DNA of 25,505 nt, from positions 1 through 25,505 of the forward strand of contig JBLWGC010000142.1 of NCBI GenBank assembly GCA_048772705.1, given 5' to 3'. The DNA comes from Leidyana gryllorum EB-2025a. Taxonomy: Eukaryota > Apicomplexa. The notes below the pieces were generated by a model. It had not been told where the DNA came from. It made no database searches and was given only the letters and a program-made list of their open reading frames with translations. A program made the position numbers and the translations under genes. The first letter of the stretch is position 1. Every line of letters begins with the position of its first letter. Positions 14,357 to 22,043 of this stretch are shown one piece after another.

Positions 14357-14428
14357 AGCCTTCTGCCGGAATCGAACCGGCGACCTTTCGCTTACTAAGC
14401 GAATGCTCTGCCCCTAAGCTAAGAAGGC
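14357..14428 (-). tRNA. tRNA-Thr(AGT)
   Basis: Intact copy of 9608-9679. Confidence 0.97.
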
Positions 14429-14504
14429 AATGCAAGCCGAAGATCACGAAACAGTCTCTATTGACGGAGATTACTGGACCACTTTGCTCGAGTAGAACAA
14501 GGAC

Positions 14505-14577
14505 TTCCACTGCCGGGACTTGAACCCGGATCGTGCGAGTGAGAGCCGCTTGTCCTAGCCACTTAGACTACAGTGGG
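14505..14577 (-). tRNA. tRNA-Glu(CTC), weakened
   Basis: Loop CTCTCAC; an A-A mismatch in the anticodon stem and C1-A72 in the acceptor. Confidence 0.72.
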
Positions 14578-14711
14578 CAAGTTCCCCAACTGAGGTTTCG
14601 GATGAGAACCGTACCCTCTTAACAAGACGTGGTCCGTCGGGTCAACCTACAACAAAAGGGTTGCAGTAGAAAGTGGAGGGTCTCTCCACTAAGCTCAAAA
14701 ACATTGTAAGG

Positions 14712-14784
14712 GGTCTTGTAGCTCAGTCGGCAGAGCGTGTGGCTGTTAACCACAAAGTCGCAGGTTCGAAACCTGCCAGGACCG
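14712..14784 (+). tRNA. tRNA-Asn(GTT)
   Basis: Intact: GGTCTTG/CAGGACC, loop CTGTTAA, GCAGG/CCTGC T stem. Confidence 0.97.
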
Positions 14785-14902
14785 GTTTCAGAGGCACACT
14801 AAACACTGACTGCGCTGCTCTCCTAATGGCACTTGTGGTCTGCGACCCTTCAAAGATGACAACGATGGGTTTGAATCCGGCCACGTGCAGCCGTACGTAC
14901 TT

Positions 14903-14975
14903 TGGACGACCTGGGCATCGATCCCAGTACCTCTCGCATGCTAAGCGAGCGCTCTACCATTTGAGCTAGTCGCCC
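14903..14975 (-). tRNA. tRNA-Ala(AGC)
   Basis: Intact: GGGCGAC/GTCGTCC, loop TTAGCAT. First gene of an Ala-Pro-Met-Gly*-Thr unit repeated from 15600. Confidence 0.97.
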
Positions 14976-15063
14976 GTTGTGCGGACCCCATCGCATTTGT
15001 TGGTTCTCAACATAGGATGACCACTTTTTGGACTGTCTTCAGCGGGTTGCACGAATGACAGGC

Positions 15064-15135
15064 GGCTGTTTGGTCTAGTGGTATGATTCTTCCGTCGGGT
15101 GGAAGAAGTGCTGGGTTCCATTCCCAAACCAGCCC
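15064..15135 (+). pseudogene. tRNA-Pro(CGG), decayed
   Basis: Anticodon stem kept with loop GTCGGGT, but the T loop (TTCCATT), T stem and acceptor each carry a change. Confidence 0.72.
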
Positions 15136-15211
15136 GCTTTGTTGTATCTTGACCCAACCTGCCTGGCAGCATGGTTCTGGGTTCGGGTGATTCCTCGGAG
15201 AGAGTCGGAGG

Positions 15212-15283
15212 GGGAGTGTAGCGCAGTCGGTAGCGCGTAGGTCTCATAATCCTGCATCGAGAGTTCGATCCTCTCCACTCCCA
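15212..15283 (+). tRNA. tRNA-Met(CAT), variable-loop deletion
   Basis: As the intact Met at 15901, but one base is lost and others changed at the anticodon-stem/variable-loop join (72 nt). Confidence 0.75.
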
Positions 15284-15327
15284 CGGTCGGAATCGAAACC
15301 GCCGACAAACTCATCATGCTACCATTT

Positions 15328-15395
15328 TGCAGTCGGGAATCGCACACAGGTCATCTCCATTGCAGCGAGCGACTCTTCCACTAGACCACAGATGC
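15328..15395 (-). pseudogene. tRNA-Gly pseudogene
   Basis: Divergent Gly type as at 5558, with part of the 3' acceptor deleted and the anticodon GCC changed. Confidence 0.82.
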
Positions 15396-15461
15396 AGAAC
15401 ACGATCTTGTGAATCTTGTAGGTGGTGACAGCCATTCCTCTTAAGCCTATCGATGCAACAA

Positions 15462-15533
15462 AGCCTTCTGCCGGAATCGAACCGGCGACTTCTCGCTTAC
15501 GAAGCGAACGCTCTGCCCCTAAGCTAAGAAGGC
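15462..15533 (-). tRNA. tRNA-Thr(CGT)
   Basis: Intact: GCCTTCT/AGAAGGC, loop TTCGTAA, GCCGG/CCGGC. Confidence 0.97.
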
Positions 15534-15599
15534 AACTTAGCTGGAGAATCATGTGTCAGTTGTATCGACGAATACCGGCAGGTGCCGTCGTACGAAGTT

Positions 15600-15672
15600 T
15601 GGACGACCTGGGCATCGATCCCAGTACCTCTCGCATGCTAAGCGAGCGCTCTACCATTTGAGCTAGTCGCCC
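15600..15672 (-). tRNA. tRNA-Ala(AGC)
   Basis: Intact, same as 14903-14975. Confidence 0.97.
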
Positions 15673-15760
15673 GCTGTGCAGACCGCATCGCATTTCTTGG
15701 TTCTCGACATAGTATGACCACTCTCTCGACTGCACCCAACGGATTGCACCACCGACATGC
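15673..15760. promoter_or_regulatory. Shared 88-bp spacer of divergent Ala/Pro pair
   Basis: The 5' ends of Ala(-) and Pro(+) face each other across this spacer. Homologous spacers of 87-89 bp separate all nine such pairs in the window and share a core containing ATAGTATGACCACTC. It may hold upstream signals for both genes, or simply be hitch-hiking duplicated DNA. Confidence 0.4.
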
Positions 15761-15832
15761 GGCTGTTTGGTCTAGTGGTATGATTCTTCCTTCGGGTGGA
15801 AGAAGTCCTGGGTTCGATTCCCAGAACAGCCC
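15761..15832 (+). tRNA. tRNA-Pro(CGG)
   Basis: Intact, loop TTCGGGT. Confidence 0.97.
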
Positions 15833-15900
15833 GCTTTGTTGTATCTTGACCCAACCTGCATGGTTCTGGGTTCGGGTGATTCCTCGGAGAAAGTCGGAGG

Positions 15901-15973
15901 GGGAGTGTAGCGCAGTCGGTAGCGCGTAGGTCTCATAATCCTGAAGTCGAGAGTTCGATCCTCTCCACTCCCA
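15901..15973 (+). tRNA. tRNA-Met(CAT), elongator
   Basis: Intact reference copy: GGGAGTG/CACTCCC, loop CTCATAA, discriminator A. Confidence 0.97.
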
Positions 15974-16017
15974 CGGTCGGAATCGAAACCGCCGACAAAC
16001 TCATCATGCCATCGTTT

Positions 16018-16088
16018 TTCATCTGCCGGGAATCGCACACAGGTTATCTCGATGGCAGCGAGCGACTCTTCCACTAGACCACAGATGC
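16018..16088 (-). pseudogene. tRNA-Gly(GCC), divergent
   Basis: As 5558 with loop CTGCCAT. B box altered at C56/T55, first acceptor pair lost. Confidence 0.68.
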
Positions 16089-16153
16089 AGAACACGATCT
16101 TGTGAATCTTGCGCGTGGTGACAGCCATTCCTCTTAAGCTATCGATGCATCAA

Positions 16154-16225
16154 AGCCTTCTGCCGGAATCGAACCAGCGACTTCTCGCTGACGAAGCGAA
16201 CGCTCCGCCCCTAAGCTGAGAAGGC
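16154..16225 (-). tRNA. tRNA-Thr(CGT), A37C
   Basis: Stems pair (some wobbles); loop is TTCGTCA, replacing the purine at 37 that Thr tRNAs modify. Confidence 0.8.
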
Positions 16226-16300
16226 AATGTAACCCGGGTATGACGAAAAAGCGCTATCGACGGAGATTAGTGGAGCACTTTGCTCGAGTAGTTAAATGAC

Positions 16301-16373
16301 TTCCACTGCCGGGACTTGAACCCGGATCGTGCGGGTGAAAGCCGCATATCCTAGCCACTTAGACTACAGTGGA
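16301..16373 (-). tRNA. tRNA-Glu(TTC)
   Basis: Intact, same as 12293-12365. Confidence 0.97.
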
Positions 16374-16454
16374 CAACTCCCTCAGCTGCAGCTTTAGCCG
16401 AGAGCCGTACCCTCTTGATCTGAGGTGGAGCGTCGGGTCAACCGACAACCAACG

Positions 16455-16526
16455 GGGCTGTTCTGGGAATCGAACCCAGGACTTCTTCCACCCGAAGGAA
16501 GAATCATACCACTAGACCAAACAGCC
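16455..16526 (-). tRNA. tRNA-Pro(CGG)
   Basis: Intact, loop TTCGGGT. Divergent from the Ala-type gene at 16615. Confidence 0.97.
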
Positions 16527-16614
16527 GACTGGTCGGTGGTGCAAATTGCTGGTAGAGTCGGGACACTGGTCATAATATGTCAAGAACCACTAAATGCTAT
16601 GGTGTCTGCAAAGC

Positions 16615-16687
16615 GGGCGACTAGCTCAAATGACATAGCACTCGCTTAACATGCGAGAGATACTGGGATCGATGCCCAGGTCGTCCA
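16615..16687 (+). tRNA. Ala-type tRNA with AAC (Val) anticodon
   Basis: Acceptor GGGCGAC/GTCGTCC, T arm and the CTCGC/GCGAG stem are exactly Ala, but the loop is TTAACAT. The D loop is also altered at the GG. The acceptor third pair keeps the G-T wobble that marks tRNA-Ala, so if expressed it could put Ala at Val codons. Confidence 0.72.
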
Positions 16688-16761
16688 AGCCTCTAACGGC
16701 TGCACCCGCGGTATATGAACAGATTCACGACCGAAGGGAGTTGATGCCCGATCACAGCACA

Positions 16762-16843
16762 CGACAACTGCTGGATTTGAACCAGCGCGGGCCAGGCCCA
16801 GTAGATTTCTAGTCTACCCGCTTAACCACTCGGGCAAGTTGCC
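16762..16843 (-). tRNA. tRNA-Ser(AGA)
   Basis: Intact 82 nt, loop CTAGAAA. Opens a block repeated in the same orientation from 23198. Confidence 0.96.
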
Positions 16844-16910
16844 GCTGTCGAACTTGGCATTTTGCGGCCAGTGGCTTCACATACGGTTCGAGCTTTACTA
16901 GGACTGCTCG

Positions 16911-16974
16911 CGCTGCCCAAACCCGCGGATCTCCCTTCAAAAGTCTTGCGCTCTACTGACGGAGTTGGGGCGGC
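16911..16974 (-). pseudogene. tRNA-Lys-derived 64-nt pseudogene
   Basis: Same family as 12463 with a few changes. Confidence 0.85.
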
Positions 16975-17144
16975 AAGGAAGCTCGCCCCGTACCCGAGGA
17001 AGGCCCAAGATTCCACGATCAATACAAATGGAATTGGTTACTAAGTCCGAATCTGTATCAGAGATCCACTCACTTGATCACGCCGACATACCATGTTTTC
17101 CAAGACGGTACGGCTCTCGGCCGAAGCCCCAACTCAACCACTCG

Positions 17145-17217
17145 TCCACTGTAGTCTAAGTGGCTATGATTTGCGGCTCTTACCCGCACGATTCGGGTTC
17201 AAGTCCCGGCAGTGGAA
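17145..17217 (+). tRNA. Glu-type tRNA with CTT (Lys) anticodon
   Basis: Full Glu cloverleaf (TCCACTG/CAGTGGA, TGCGG/CCGCA, T-loop TTCAAGT), but the loop is CTCTTAC in place of CTCTCAC or CTTTCAC. Its direct-repeat partner at 23550 has a normal TTC anticodon. Confidence 0.8.
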
Positions 17218-17293
17218 GTCATTGAAGTACTCGAGCAAAGTGCTCCACTAATCTCCGTCAGTAGCCATCGTTTCGTTATCTCCGGCTTCCATT

Positions 17294-17365
17294 GCCTTCT
17301 TAGCTTAGGGGCATAGCGTTCGCTTCGTAAGCGAGAAGTCGCCGGTTCGATTCCGGCTGAAGGCT
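17294..17365 (+). tRNA. tRNA-Thr(CGT)
   Basis: Loop TTCGTAA, T arm intact, one T-T mismatch at the base of the acceptor (TGAAGGC), shared with 23699. Confidence 0.9.
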
Positions 17366-17408
17366 CGACTGCATCGACTGGGCACCGGCAAGCTGCTCGC
17401 AAACTCCA

Positions 17409-17479
17409 ATAATCGTAGCTCAGCCATCAGAGGTAAGTCTCTCAGCCACGAAGTCGCAGGTTTGGAACCTGCCAGTACC
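17409..17479 (+). pseudogene. tRNA-Asn-like pseudogene
   Basis: T arm and 3' end follow Asn; anticodon region scrambled with no GTT. Conserved at 23814 and in part at 19305. Confidence 0.7.
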
Positions 17480-17495
17480 TGAGGCACCCACAGGG

Positions 17496-17557
17496 GGCTG
17501 TTTGGTCTAGTTATATGATTCTTTCTTCGGCTGGAAGAAGTCCTGGGTTCAATGCCA
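17496..17557 (+). pseudogene. tRNA-Pro pseudogene, 3' truncated
   Basis: Pro through the T loop with a changed D loop and loop TTCGGCT; the 3' acceptor is lost. Confidence 0.82.
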
Positions 17558-17571
17558 CGTCTCTCCAAGGT

Positions 17572-17619
17572 CGGCTACTATACGCGGCTCCCACTCGTAC
17601 AATCCCGAATGAAGTCCAG
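17572..17619 (+). pseudogene. tRNA-Glu fragment
   Basis: Same degenerate Glu piece as 7569 and 23977, with a common downstream flank. Confidence 0.55.
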
Positions 17620-17668
17620 ACCAGCTGAGACAAAATCTGAGTTGCACCAGTTGTGAGGGCTGGAACTG

Positions 17669-17740
17669 CTCCGAGACCGGGAATCGAACCCGGGTCTTCC
17701 GCGTGACAGGCGGAAATACTAACCACTATACTATCTCGGA
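17669..17740 (-). tRNA. tRNA-Asp(GTC)
   Basis: The only flawless Asp gene seen: TCCGAGA/TCTCGGA, loop CTGTCAC, CCGGG/CCCGG. Confidence 0.98.
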
Positions 17741-17819
17741 CGCTAGTAAACACGCCGGCTTCCAACCCCAGAACTCCTCGCATTTTGAGATTTCACCGAT
17801 AGGAAACGGGTAACACTTC

Positions 17820-17860
17820 GGCAAGATGGCCGAGTGGTGTGTGCAAGCCGCCGTCCGAAA
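17820..17860 (+). pseudogene. tRNA-Leu 5' fragment
   Basis: Leu acceptor and D arm (GGCAAGATGGCCGAGTGG), then scrambled sequence. Confidence 0.7.
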
Positions 17861-17902
17861 ATGCGGGCGGATGATCGCAACCATGTTTAGGCTAATGACT
17901 GA

Positions 17903-17974
17903 AGCCTCCTGCCGGAATCGAACCAACGACCTTTCGCTTACAAAGCGAATGCTCTGCCCCTAAGCTTAGGAGGC
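17903..17974 (-). tRNA. tRNA-Thr(TGT)
   Basis: Body close to the other Thr genes but with a compensated acceptor GCCTCCT/AGGAGGC and loop TTTGTAA. T stem paired with wobbles. Covaried changes argue for function. Confidence 0.95.
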
Positions 17975-18038
17975 ATTCCCTGTCTCGACCCATATGAGTT
18001 TTTGATGCTGGGAATTGCATCATTTCCACCACATCGCA

Positions 18039-18119
18039 CGACAACTGCTGGATTTGAACCAGCGCGAGCCAGGCCCAGTAGATTTCAAGTCTACCCCTTA
18101 ACCACTCGGGCAAGTTGCC
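18039..18119 (-). tRNA. tRNA-Ser(TGA)
   Basis: Loop CTTGAAA, all stems paired; 81 nt, one G fewer in the D arm than 6774. Confidence 0.93.
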
Positions 18120-18234
18120 AACGGTCGAACTCGGCATGCCGCAGACAGTGGCTCCACATACGGTTCACACTTGATGTCCCTGATAGATTCGAATGCGAGT
18201 GACGCGGTGGCACCGCGGTGGCATGGCGGTGATC

Positions 18235-18308
18235 GCTCTCCTAGCTCAGCTGGTTAGAGCATCGGCCTTGTGTGCCGGGAGTCGAGAGTTCGATCCCCTC
18301 GGGGAGCA
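18235..18308 (+). tRNA. Ile(TAT)-type tRNA with TGT anticodon
   Basis: Same body as 1011 (acceptor GCTCTCC/GGGGAGC, loop CTTGTGT), one base changed in the anticodon so it would read Thr codons. A true Thr(TGT) with a different body lies at 17903. Confidence 0.7.
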
Positions 18309-18397
18309 AATCGATCCAATGACAGCCGACGACCACCGAGTGCATAGGAGGAGACCTCTGCGAGTAAATTCTATAAGTGTATCCTCCTGCGGACACT

Positions 18398-18469
18398 CGA
18401 CAGTGCGTCGTGCCGTTGGACGGACCTTGCAGTCGTAAGCCCAACACTCTGGCACTGAGTTCCACTACT
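18398..18469 (-). pseudogene. Initiator tRNA-Met pseudogene
   Basis: Same decayed type as 1150, again after an Ile-type gene. Confidence 0.8.
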
Positions 18470-18549
18470 TGAGCGTCGGATATCACAAAGGAAGCGGAAA
18501 TGTGTTTCTTGAGATTCGGAGTGATTTGACACACCATGAGTGCCGTAGC

Positions 18550-18593
18550 GGCTGTTTGGTTTGAAGGTATTATTCTTCCTTGCTTAGAAGAAC
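18550..18593 (+). pseudogene. tRNA-Pro 5'-half pseudogene
   Basis: Same type as 1319; better preserved 5' acceptor (GGCTGTT). Confidence 0.72.
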
Positions 18594-18603
18594 ATCGCAA
18601 CTG

Positions 18604-18675
18604 AGTCTTGTAGCTCAGTCGGCAAAGCGTGTGGCTGTTCACACAAAGTCGCAGATTCGAAGCCTGGCAGTACCG
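18604..18675 (+). pseudogene. tRNA-Asn(GTT), decayed
   Basis: One base deleted in the anticodon arm (loop CTGTTCA), T stem and acceptor mismatches. Confidence 0.78.
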
Positions 18676-18752
18676 GGATCTGCGGTATTCGACTCTCTCA
18701 TAGAGGTTGGAACTCTGTATTCAAATACCAGCAGGTGCCGCCGTACGGAGTT

Positions 18753-18825
18753 TGGACGACCTGGGTATCGATCCCAGTACCTCTCGCATGCTAAGCGAGC
18801 GCTCTACCATTTGAGCTAGTCGCCC
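18753..18825 (-). tRNA. tRNA-Ala(AGC)
   Basis: Intact, loop TTAGCAT. Confidence 0.96.
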
Positions 18826-18912
18826 GTTGTGCAGACCCCATCGATTTTTTTGTTCTCAACATCGTATGACCACTCTCTCGACTGTACTCAGCGGGTTGCT
18901 CGACCGACAGCC

Positions 18913-18984
18913 GACTGTTTGGTCTAGTGGTATGATTCTTCCTTCCGGTGGAAGAAGTCCTGGCTTCGATTCCCAGAACAGCCC
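18913..18984 (+). tRNA. Pro-type tRNA with CCG (Arg) anticodon
   Basis: Anticodon stem CTTCC/GGAAG perfect, loop TTCCGGT gives CCG where siblings have CGG. One mismatch each in acceptor (A2-C71) and T stem, so it may be decaying. Confidence 0.68.
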
Positions 18985-19065
18985 CGTTGGTTGTCGGTTG
19001 ACCCCAATCTCTACCTCATCTCAAGATGGTACGGCTCTCGTCCAAAGCTGCAGCTGAGGAAGTTG

Positions 19066-19137
19066 TCCACTGTAGTCTAAGTGGCTAGGTTATGCGGCTC
19101 TCACCCGTACATCCGGGTTCAAGACCCGGCAGTGGAA
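19066..19137 (+). tRNA. tRNA-Glu(CTC), short variable loop
   Basis: Loop CTCTCAC, stems paired; variable loop one base short, T-loop TTCAAGA. Confidence 0.83.
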
Positions 19138-19205
19138 GCTACTCGAGCAAAGTGCCTCAGTAATCCCCGTCAATAGTGACTGATTCTTGATCTTCGGCCT
19201 GGATT

Positions 19206-19277
19206 GCCTTCTTAGCTTAGGGGCAGAGCATTCGCTTAGTAAGCGAAAGGTCGCCGGTTCGATTCCGGCAGAAGGCT
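19206..19277 (+). tRNA. tRNA-Thr(AGT)
   Basis: Intact copy, loop TTAGTAA. Confidence 0.97.
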
Positions 19278-19304
19278 CGACTGCATCGACTAGGCACCTG
19301 CAAG

Positions 19305-19353
19305 CGGTAAGTCTCTTAGCCACGAAGCCGCAGGTTTGGAACCTGCCAGTACC
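19305..19353 (+). pseudogene. tRNA-Asn-like 3' fragment
   Basis: Matches 17431-17479 (scrambled anticodon region plus T arm). Confidence 0.6.
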
Positions 19354-19367
19354 TAAGGTACCCACAG

Positions 19368-19439
19368 GGGGGTTTGGCCTGGTGGTATGATTCTTTCTTC
19401 GGGTGGAAGAAGTCCTGGGTTCGATTCCCAGAACAGCCC
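19368..19439 (+). tRNA. tRNA-Pro(CGG), acceptor damaged
   Basis: Loop TTCGGGT and T arm fine; acceptor GGGGGTT has two mismatches with AACAGCC. Confidence 0.7.
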
Positions 19440-19553
19440 GTCTGATAGTTGTTGACGCAACAAGGCACTCGACCCATCCCGAGACAATGTCCCTGACAGC
19501 TGAGATAGGATCTGAGTTGTTGACTCAACAGGCTACACCCCGACTGTTCGCCC

Positions 19554-19626
19554 AGACGCTACTGGGACTCGAACCCAGAATCCCCGGTTCCGTAGACCGA
19601 TGCCATATCCATTAGGCCCTAGCGCC
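19554..19626 (-). tRNA. tRNA-Arg(ACG), U8 changed
   Basis: Stems and loop CTACGGA as in 5223, but position 8 is G in place of the near-universal T. Opens an Arg-His*-Lys-Glu block like 7681-8184. Confidence 0.85.
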
Positions 19627-19747
19627 GACTAGCGGAGCCGTCAAATGGAAGTGTGTAGCGATCAAGACAGGACATGGGCAGCGACGCCCGATGGTGGGTC
19701 TGGACAGACTTCACCCACATCTCCCATTCAAAACATCGGGGACATAC

Positions 19748-19794
19748 TATCCAAGCCAGGATTCGGGCTTGGGCATGCACGGCCACAACTTGCT
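19748..19794 (-). pseudogene. tRNA-His 3' fragment
   Basis: 3' acceptor, T arm and anticodon arm (TTGTGGC) of His; 5' half gone. Confidence 0.75.
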
Positions 19795-19855
19795 GAGGCT
19801 GGTGGCAAAGCCACTTTAGTTGTCAGGCTATCGGGTTTTGTGTCGTTGCTTTCTT

Positions 19856-19928
19856 GCCGCCCTAGCTCAGTCGGTAGAGCGCAAGACTCTTAATCTTGCA
19901 GTCGCGGGCTCGAGCCCCGCGCGCGGTG
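19856..19928 (+). tRNA. tRNA-Lys(CTT)
   Basis: Loop CTCTTAA. T54 is C and one acceptor mismatch (GCGCGGT), otherwise as 7979. Confidence 0.83.
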
Positions 19929-19962
19929 TGGATCTGTTGCCTGCAAGCACACTCAGCTGGAT

Positions 19963-20035
19963 TTCCACTGCCGGGACTTGAACCCGGATCGTGCGGGTGA
20001 GAGCCGCATATCCTAGCCACTTAGGCTACAGTGGA
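19963..20035 (-). tRNA. tRNA-Glu(CTC)
   Basis: Intact stems, loop CTCTCAC; one base differs from 8112 in the D arm. Confidence 0.95.
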
Positions 20036-20153
20036 CAACTCCCTCAGCTGCAGCTTTAGCCGAGAGCCGTACCCTCTTGACAAGACGTGATTCCACAATC
20101 CTGCGGTAGAATAAGGGAGGATCTCTATACTAACCTCTGAAACATTGTAGCTG

Positions 20154-20226
20154 GGTCTTGTAGCTCAGTCGGCAGAGCGTGTGGCTGTTAACCACAAAGT
20201 CGCAGGTTCGAAACCTGCCAGGACCG
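20154..20226 (+). tRNA. tRNA-Asn(GTT)
   Basis: Intact, same as 14712-14784. Confidence 0.97.
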
Positions 20227-20347
20227 GTTTCAGAGGCACTCTCCAAGGGAAGGAAAATCATACCACGAGCACTCCAACTCGACATGCGCGGCAGTGGCTC
20301 CCCATACAGCTAGCAAGCTTGCGGAACGTCTTTCGCGTGAGAGGCTA

Positions 20348-20420
20348 TGATGCGGATGGGACTCGAACCCACAACTCCCGGTTCCGAAGACCGATGCCCT
20401 ATCCATTAGGCCACCGCACC
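20348..20420 (-). tRNA. tRNA-Arg(TCG)
   Basis: Intact: GGTGCGG/CCGCATC, TCGGT/ACCGG with loop CTTCGGA, discriminator A. Only TCG gene seen; D arm as in Arg(ACG). Confidence 0.95.
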
Positions 20421-20501
20421 ATAGACAAGCTTCGGTCATCTCGATACTAGTTGGGTGTAAGAGGAGACACCTTGGGGCAGCTCGGTGGATGGGTTGCGAA
20501 T

Positions 20502-20574
20502 GCGGTTGTGCCGCAATGCATAGCGCGTTGCCCTCCCAAGGCGAAGGTTGAGGATTCGGGTCCCTCCAGCCGTT
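20502..20574 (+). pseudogene. Arg-type tRNA-like locus with CCC loop
   Basis: Folds with GCGGTTG/CAGCCGT acceptor and TTGCC/GGCGA stem, loop CTCCCAA. D and variable regions resemble Arg(TCT). The anticodon CCC is a Gly one; CCT would make Arg. D-stem and T-stem mismatches and G58 suggest decay. Confidence 0.6.
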
Positions 20575-20657
20575 TCCTGCGTGGCTTCGTTTGTGCAAAG
20601 TGGAGAGACTGGTCATACCATGTAAAAAAGAACTGGATGTACTGGGGTTTGCTCAAT

Positions 20658-20730
20658 GGGCGACTAGCTCAAATGGTAGAGCGCTCGCTTAGCATGCGAG
20701 AGGTACTGGGATCGATGCCCAGGTCGTCCA
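20658..20730 (+). tRNA. tRNA-Ala(AGC)
   Basis: Intact: GGGCGAC/GTCGTCC, loop TTAGCAT. The Pro partner is absent. Confidence 0.97.
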
Positions 20731-20848
20731 AAGTACGCTACGGCTGTACGTGGCGGGAGCCAAACCCAACCTTACATCTTTGAAGGGTCGCAGACCACAA
20801 GTGCCATTGGGAGAGCAGCGCAGTCAGTGTCTAGGGTGCCTCTAAAAC

Positions 20849-20921
20849 CGGTCCTGGCAGGTTTCGAACCGGCGGGTTTGTGGTTAACAGCCACACGCTC
20901 TGCCGACCGAGCTACAAGACC
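20849..20921 (-). tRNA. tRNA-Asn(GTT)
   Basis: Loop CTGTTAA, acceptor perfect; one T-stem mismatch and an altered variable loop. Confidence 0.88.
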
Positions 20922-21051
20922 CAGCGACAATGTTTCAGAGGTCAGTATAGAGACCCTCCGCTCTCTACCGCAGGATTCTGCAACCCCTTTGTTGTAGATT
21001 CACCAGTCAGGAGGGTACGGCTCTCGGCGAAAGCTGCAGCTGAGGGAGTTG

Positions 21052-21124
21052 TCCACTGTAGTCTAAGTGGCTAGGATATGCGGCTCTCACCCGCACGATC
21101 CGGGTTCAAGTCCCGGCAGTGGAA
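21052..21124 (+). tRNA. tRNA-Glu(CTC)
   Basis: Intact. In the inverted block it corresponds to Glu(TTC) at 12293. Confidence 0.97.
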
Positions 21125-21184
21125 ATCCAGCTGAGTGTGCTTGTAGGCAACGGTTCCATTCCTACTCCCAGAGACATTGATTTG

Positions 21185-21257
21185 CACCGCCCGCGGGGCT
21201 CGAACCCGCGACTGCAAGATTAAAAGTCTTGCGCTCTACCGACTGAGCTAGGGCGGC
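21185..21257 (-). tRNA. tRNA-Lys(TTT)
   Basis: Intact, loop CTTTTAA. Confidence 0.97.
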
Positions 21258-21385
21258 AAGGAAGCTCTAAACTTAGTTACACCCTATTTGCCGTTGGGTG
21301 GAGCAGTGGAAGGATTGACTGGTGGAACAATGTGCTCCAGTAACTTCCGTCAATAGTGACTGATGCGTGATTACCAGCTGATATT

Positions 21386-21457
21386 GCCTTCTTAGCTTAG
21401 GGGCACAGCATTCGCTTAGTAAGCGAAAGGTCGCCGGTTCGATTCCGGCAGAAGGCT
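21386..21457 (+). tRNA. tRNA-Thr(AGT)
   Basis: Intact stems, loop TTAGTAA; one D-arm base differs. Confidence 0.95.
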
Positions 21458-21506
21458 TTGCTCACGAGAAAATCTATTCTATAACTGTTTCCCTTCTGCG
21501 CACACT

Positions 21507-21578
21507 TAGCAGTGCGTCATTTCGATCGACGGACCTTTGGGTTATGAGCCCAACACTCTTCCACTGAGCTACAATGCT
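21507..21578 (-). tRNA. Initiator tRNA-Met(CAT)
   Basis: A1-T72, loop CTCATAA, ATCGAAA T-loop. One acceptor mismatch (AGCATTG). Second best initiator copy. Confidence 0.85.
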
Positions 21579-21716
21579 CAGTCTGCAACATGGAAGAGGT
21601 AGCCGAAATGCGATTCTTGAGATGCTAGTTACCCTGACTGCCCTACCCAAGTGGGCTAACGAGGTGGTTGTGTTGTTTCTGAGAACTTGTCCCGTCGGGT
21701 CAACCGACGACCAAGA

Positions 21717-21787
21717 GGGCTGTTCTGGCAATCGAACCAGGACTACTTCCAAGCTGAGGAAGGATCATACCACTAGACCAAACAGCC
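21717..21787 (-). pseudogene. tRNA-Pro pseudogene, AGC loop
   Basis: Pro acceptor and D arm; loop TCAGCTT with T33 lost, one T-stem base deleted. Confidence 0.8.
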
Positions 21788-21876
21788 GACTGGTCGGTGG
21801 TTCAACCCGCTGGGTACAGTCGAGAGACTCGTATCACTATGTGAAGTACCACTCAATGCCATGAGGTAGTCATAGA

Positions 21877-21949
21877 GAGAGGCTAGCCCAGATGATGAAA
21901 CGGTGGCTTAGTATACAAAAGGTTCTGGGATCGATTCCCAGCCCATCCG
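21877..21949 (+). pseudogene. tRNA-Ala-derived pseudogene, AGT loop
   Basis: Same degenerate type as 9121; T arm good, acceptor and anticodon stem unpaired. Confidence 0.72.
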
Positions 21950-22043
21950 AACTACATAGATGGAACCCTCGCGGGAGTAGTCTAGTTGGCCTATCAACGC
22001 TGTCCATCAGGTTGAGTAGTAGTTTGCCGATGACCGCTCTACT

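Larger units (their letters stand above)
14903..15533. repeat. Five-gene tandem cassette, unit 1
   Basis: Ala(-), Pro(+), Met(+), Gly*(-), Thr(CGT)(-). Matches unit 2 (15600-16225) at offsets of 689-697 bp with shared spacers. Unit 1 has more damage (Pro, Met, Gly). Confidence 0.9.
15600..16225. repeat. Five-gene tandem cassette, unit 2
   Basis: Same order as unit 1, with intact Ala, Pro and Met, then followed by Glu(TTC). A partial relative (Ala, Met) lies at 61-358 and another (Met, Gly*, Thr) at 5441-5766. Confidence 0.9.
16762..17740. repeat. Seven-locus direct repeat, copy 1
   Basis: Ser, Lys*, Glu, Thr(CGT), Asn*, Pro*, Glu*, Asp in the same order and orientation as 23198-24144. Offset falls from 6436-6439 to 6405 bp because about 34 bp near 17040-17075 are missing from copy 2. 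Confidence 0.9.
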
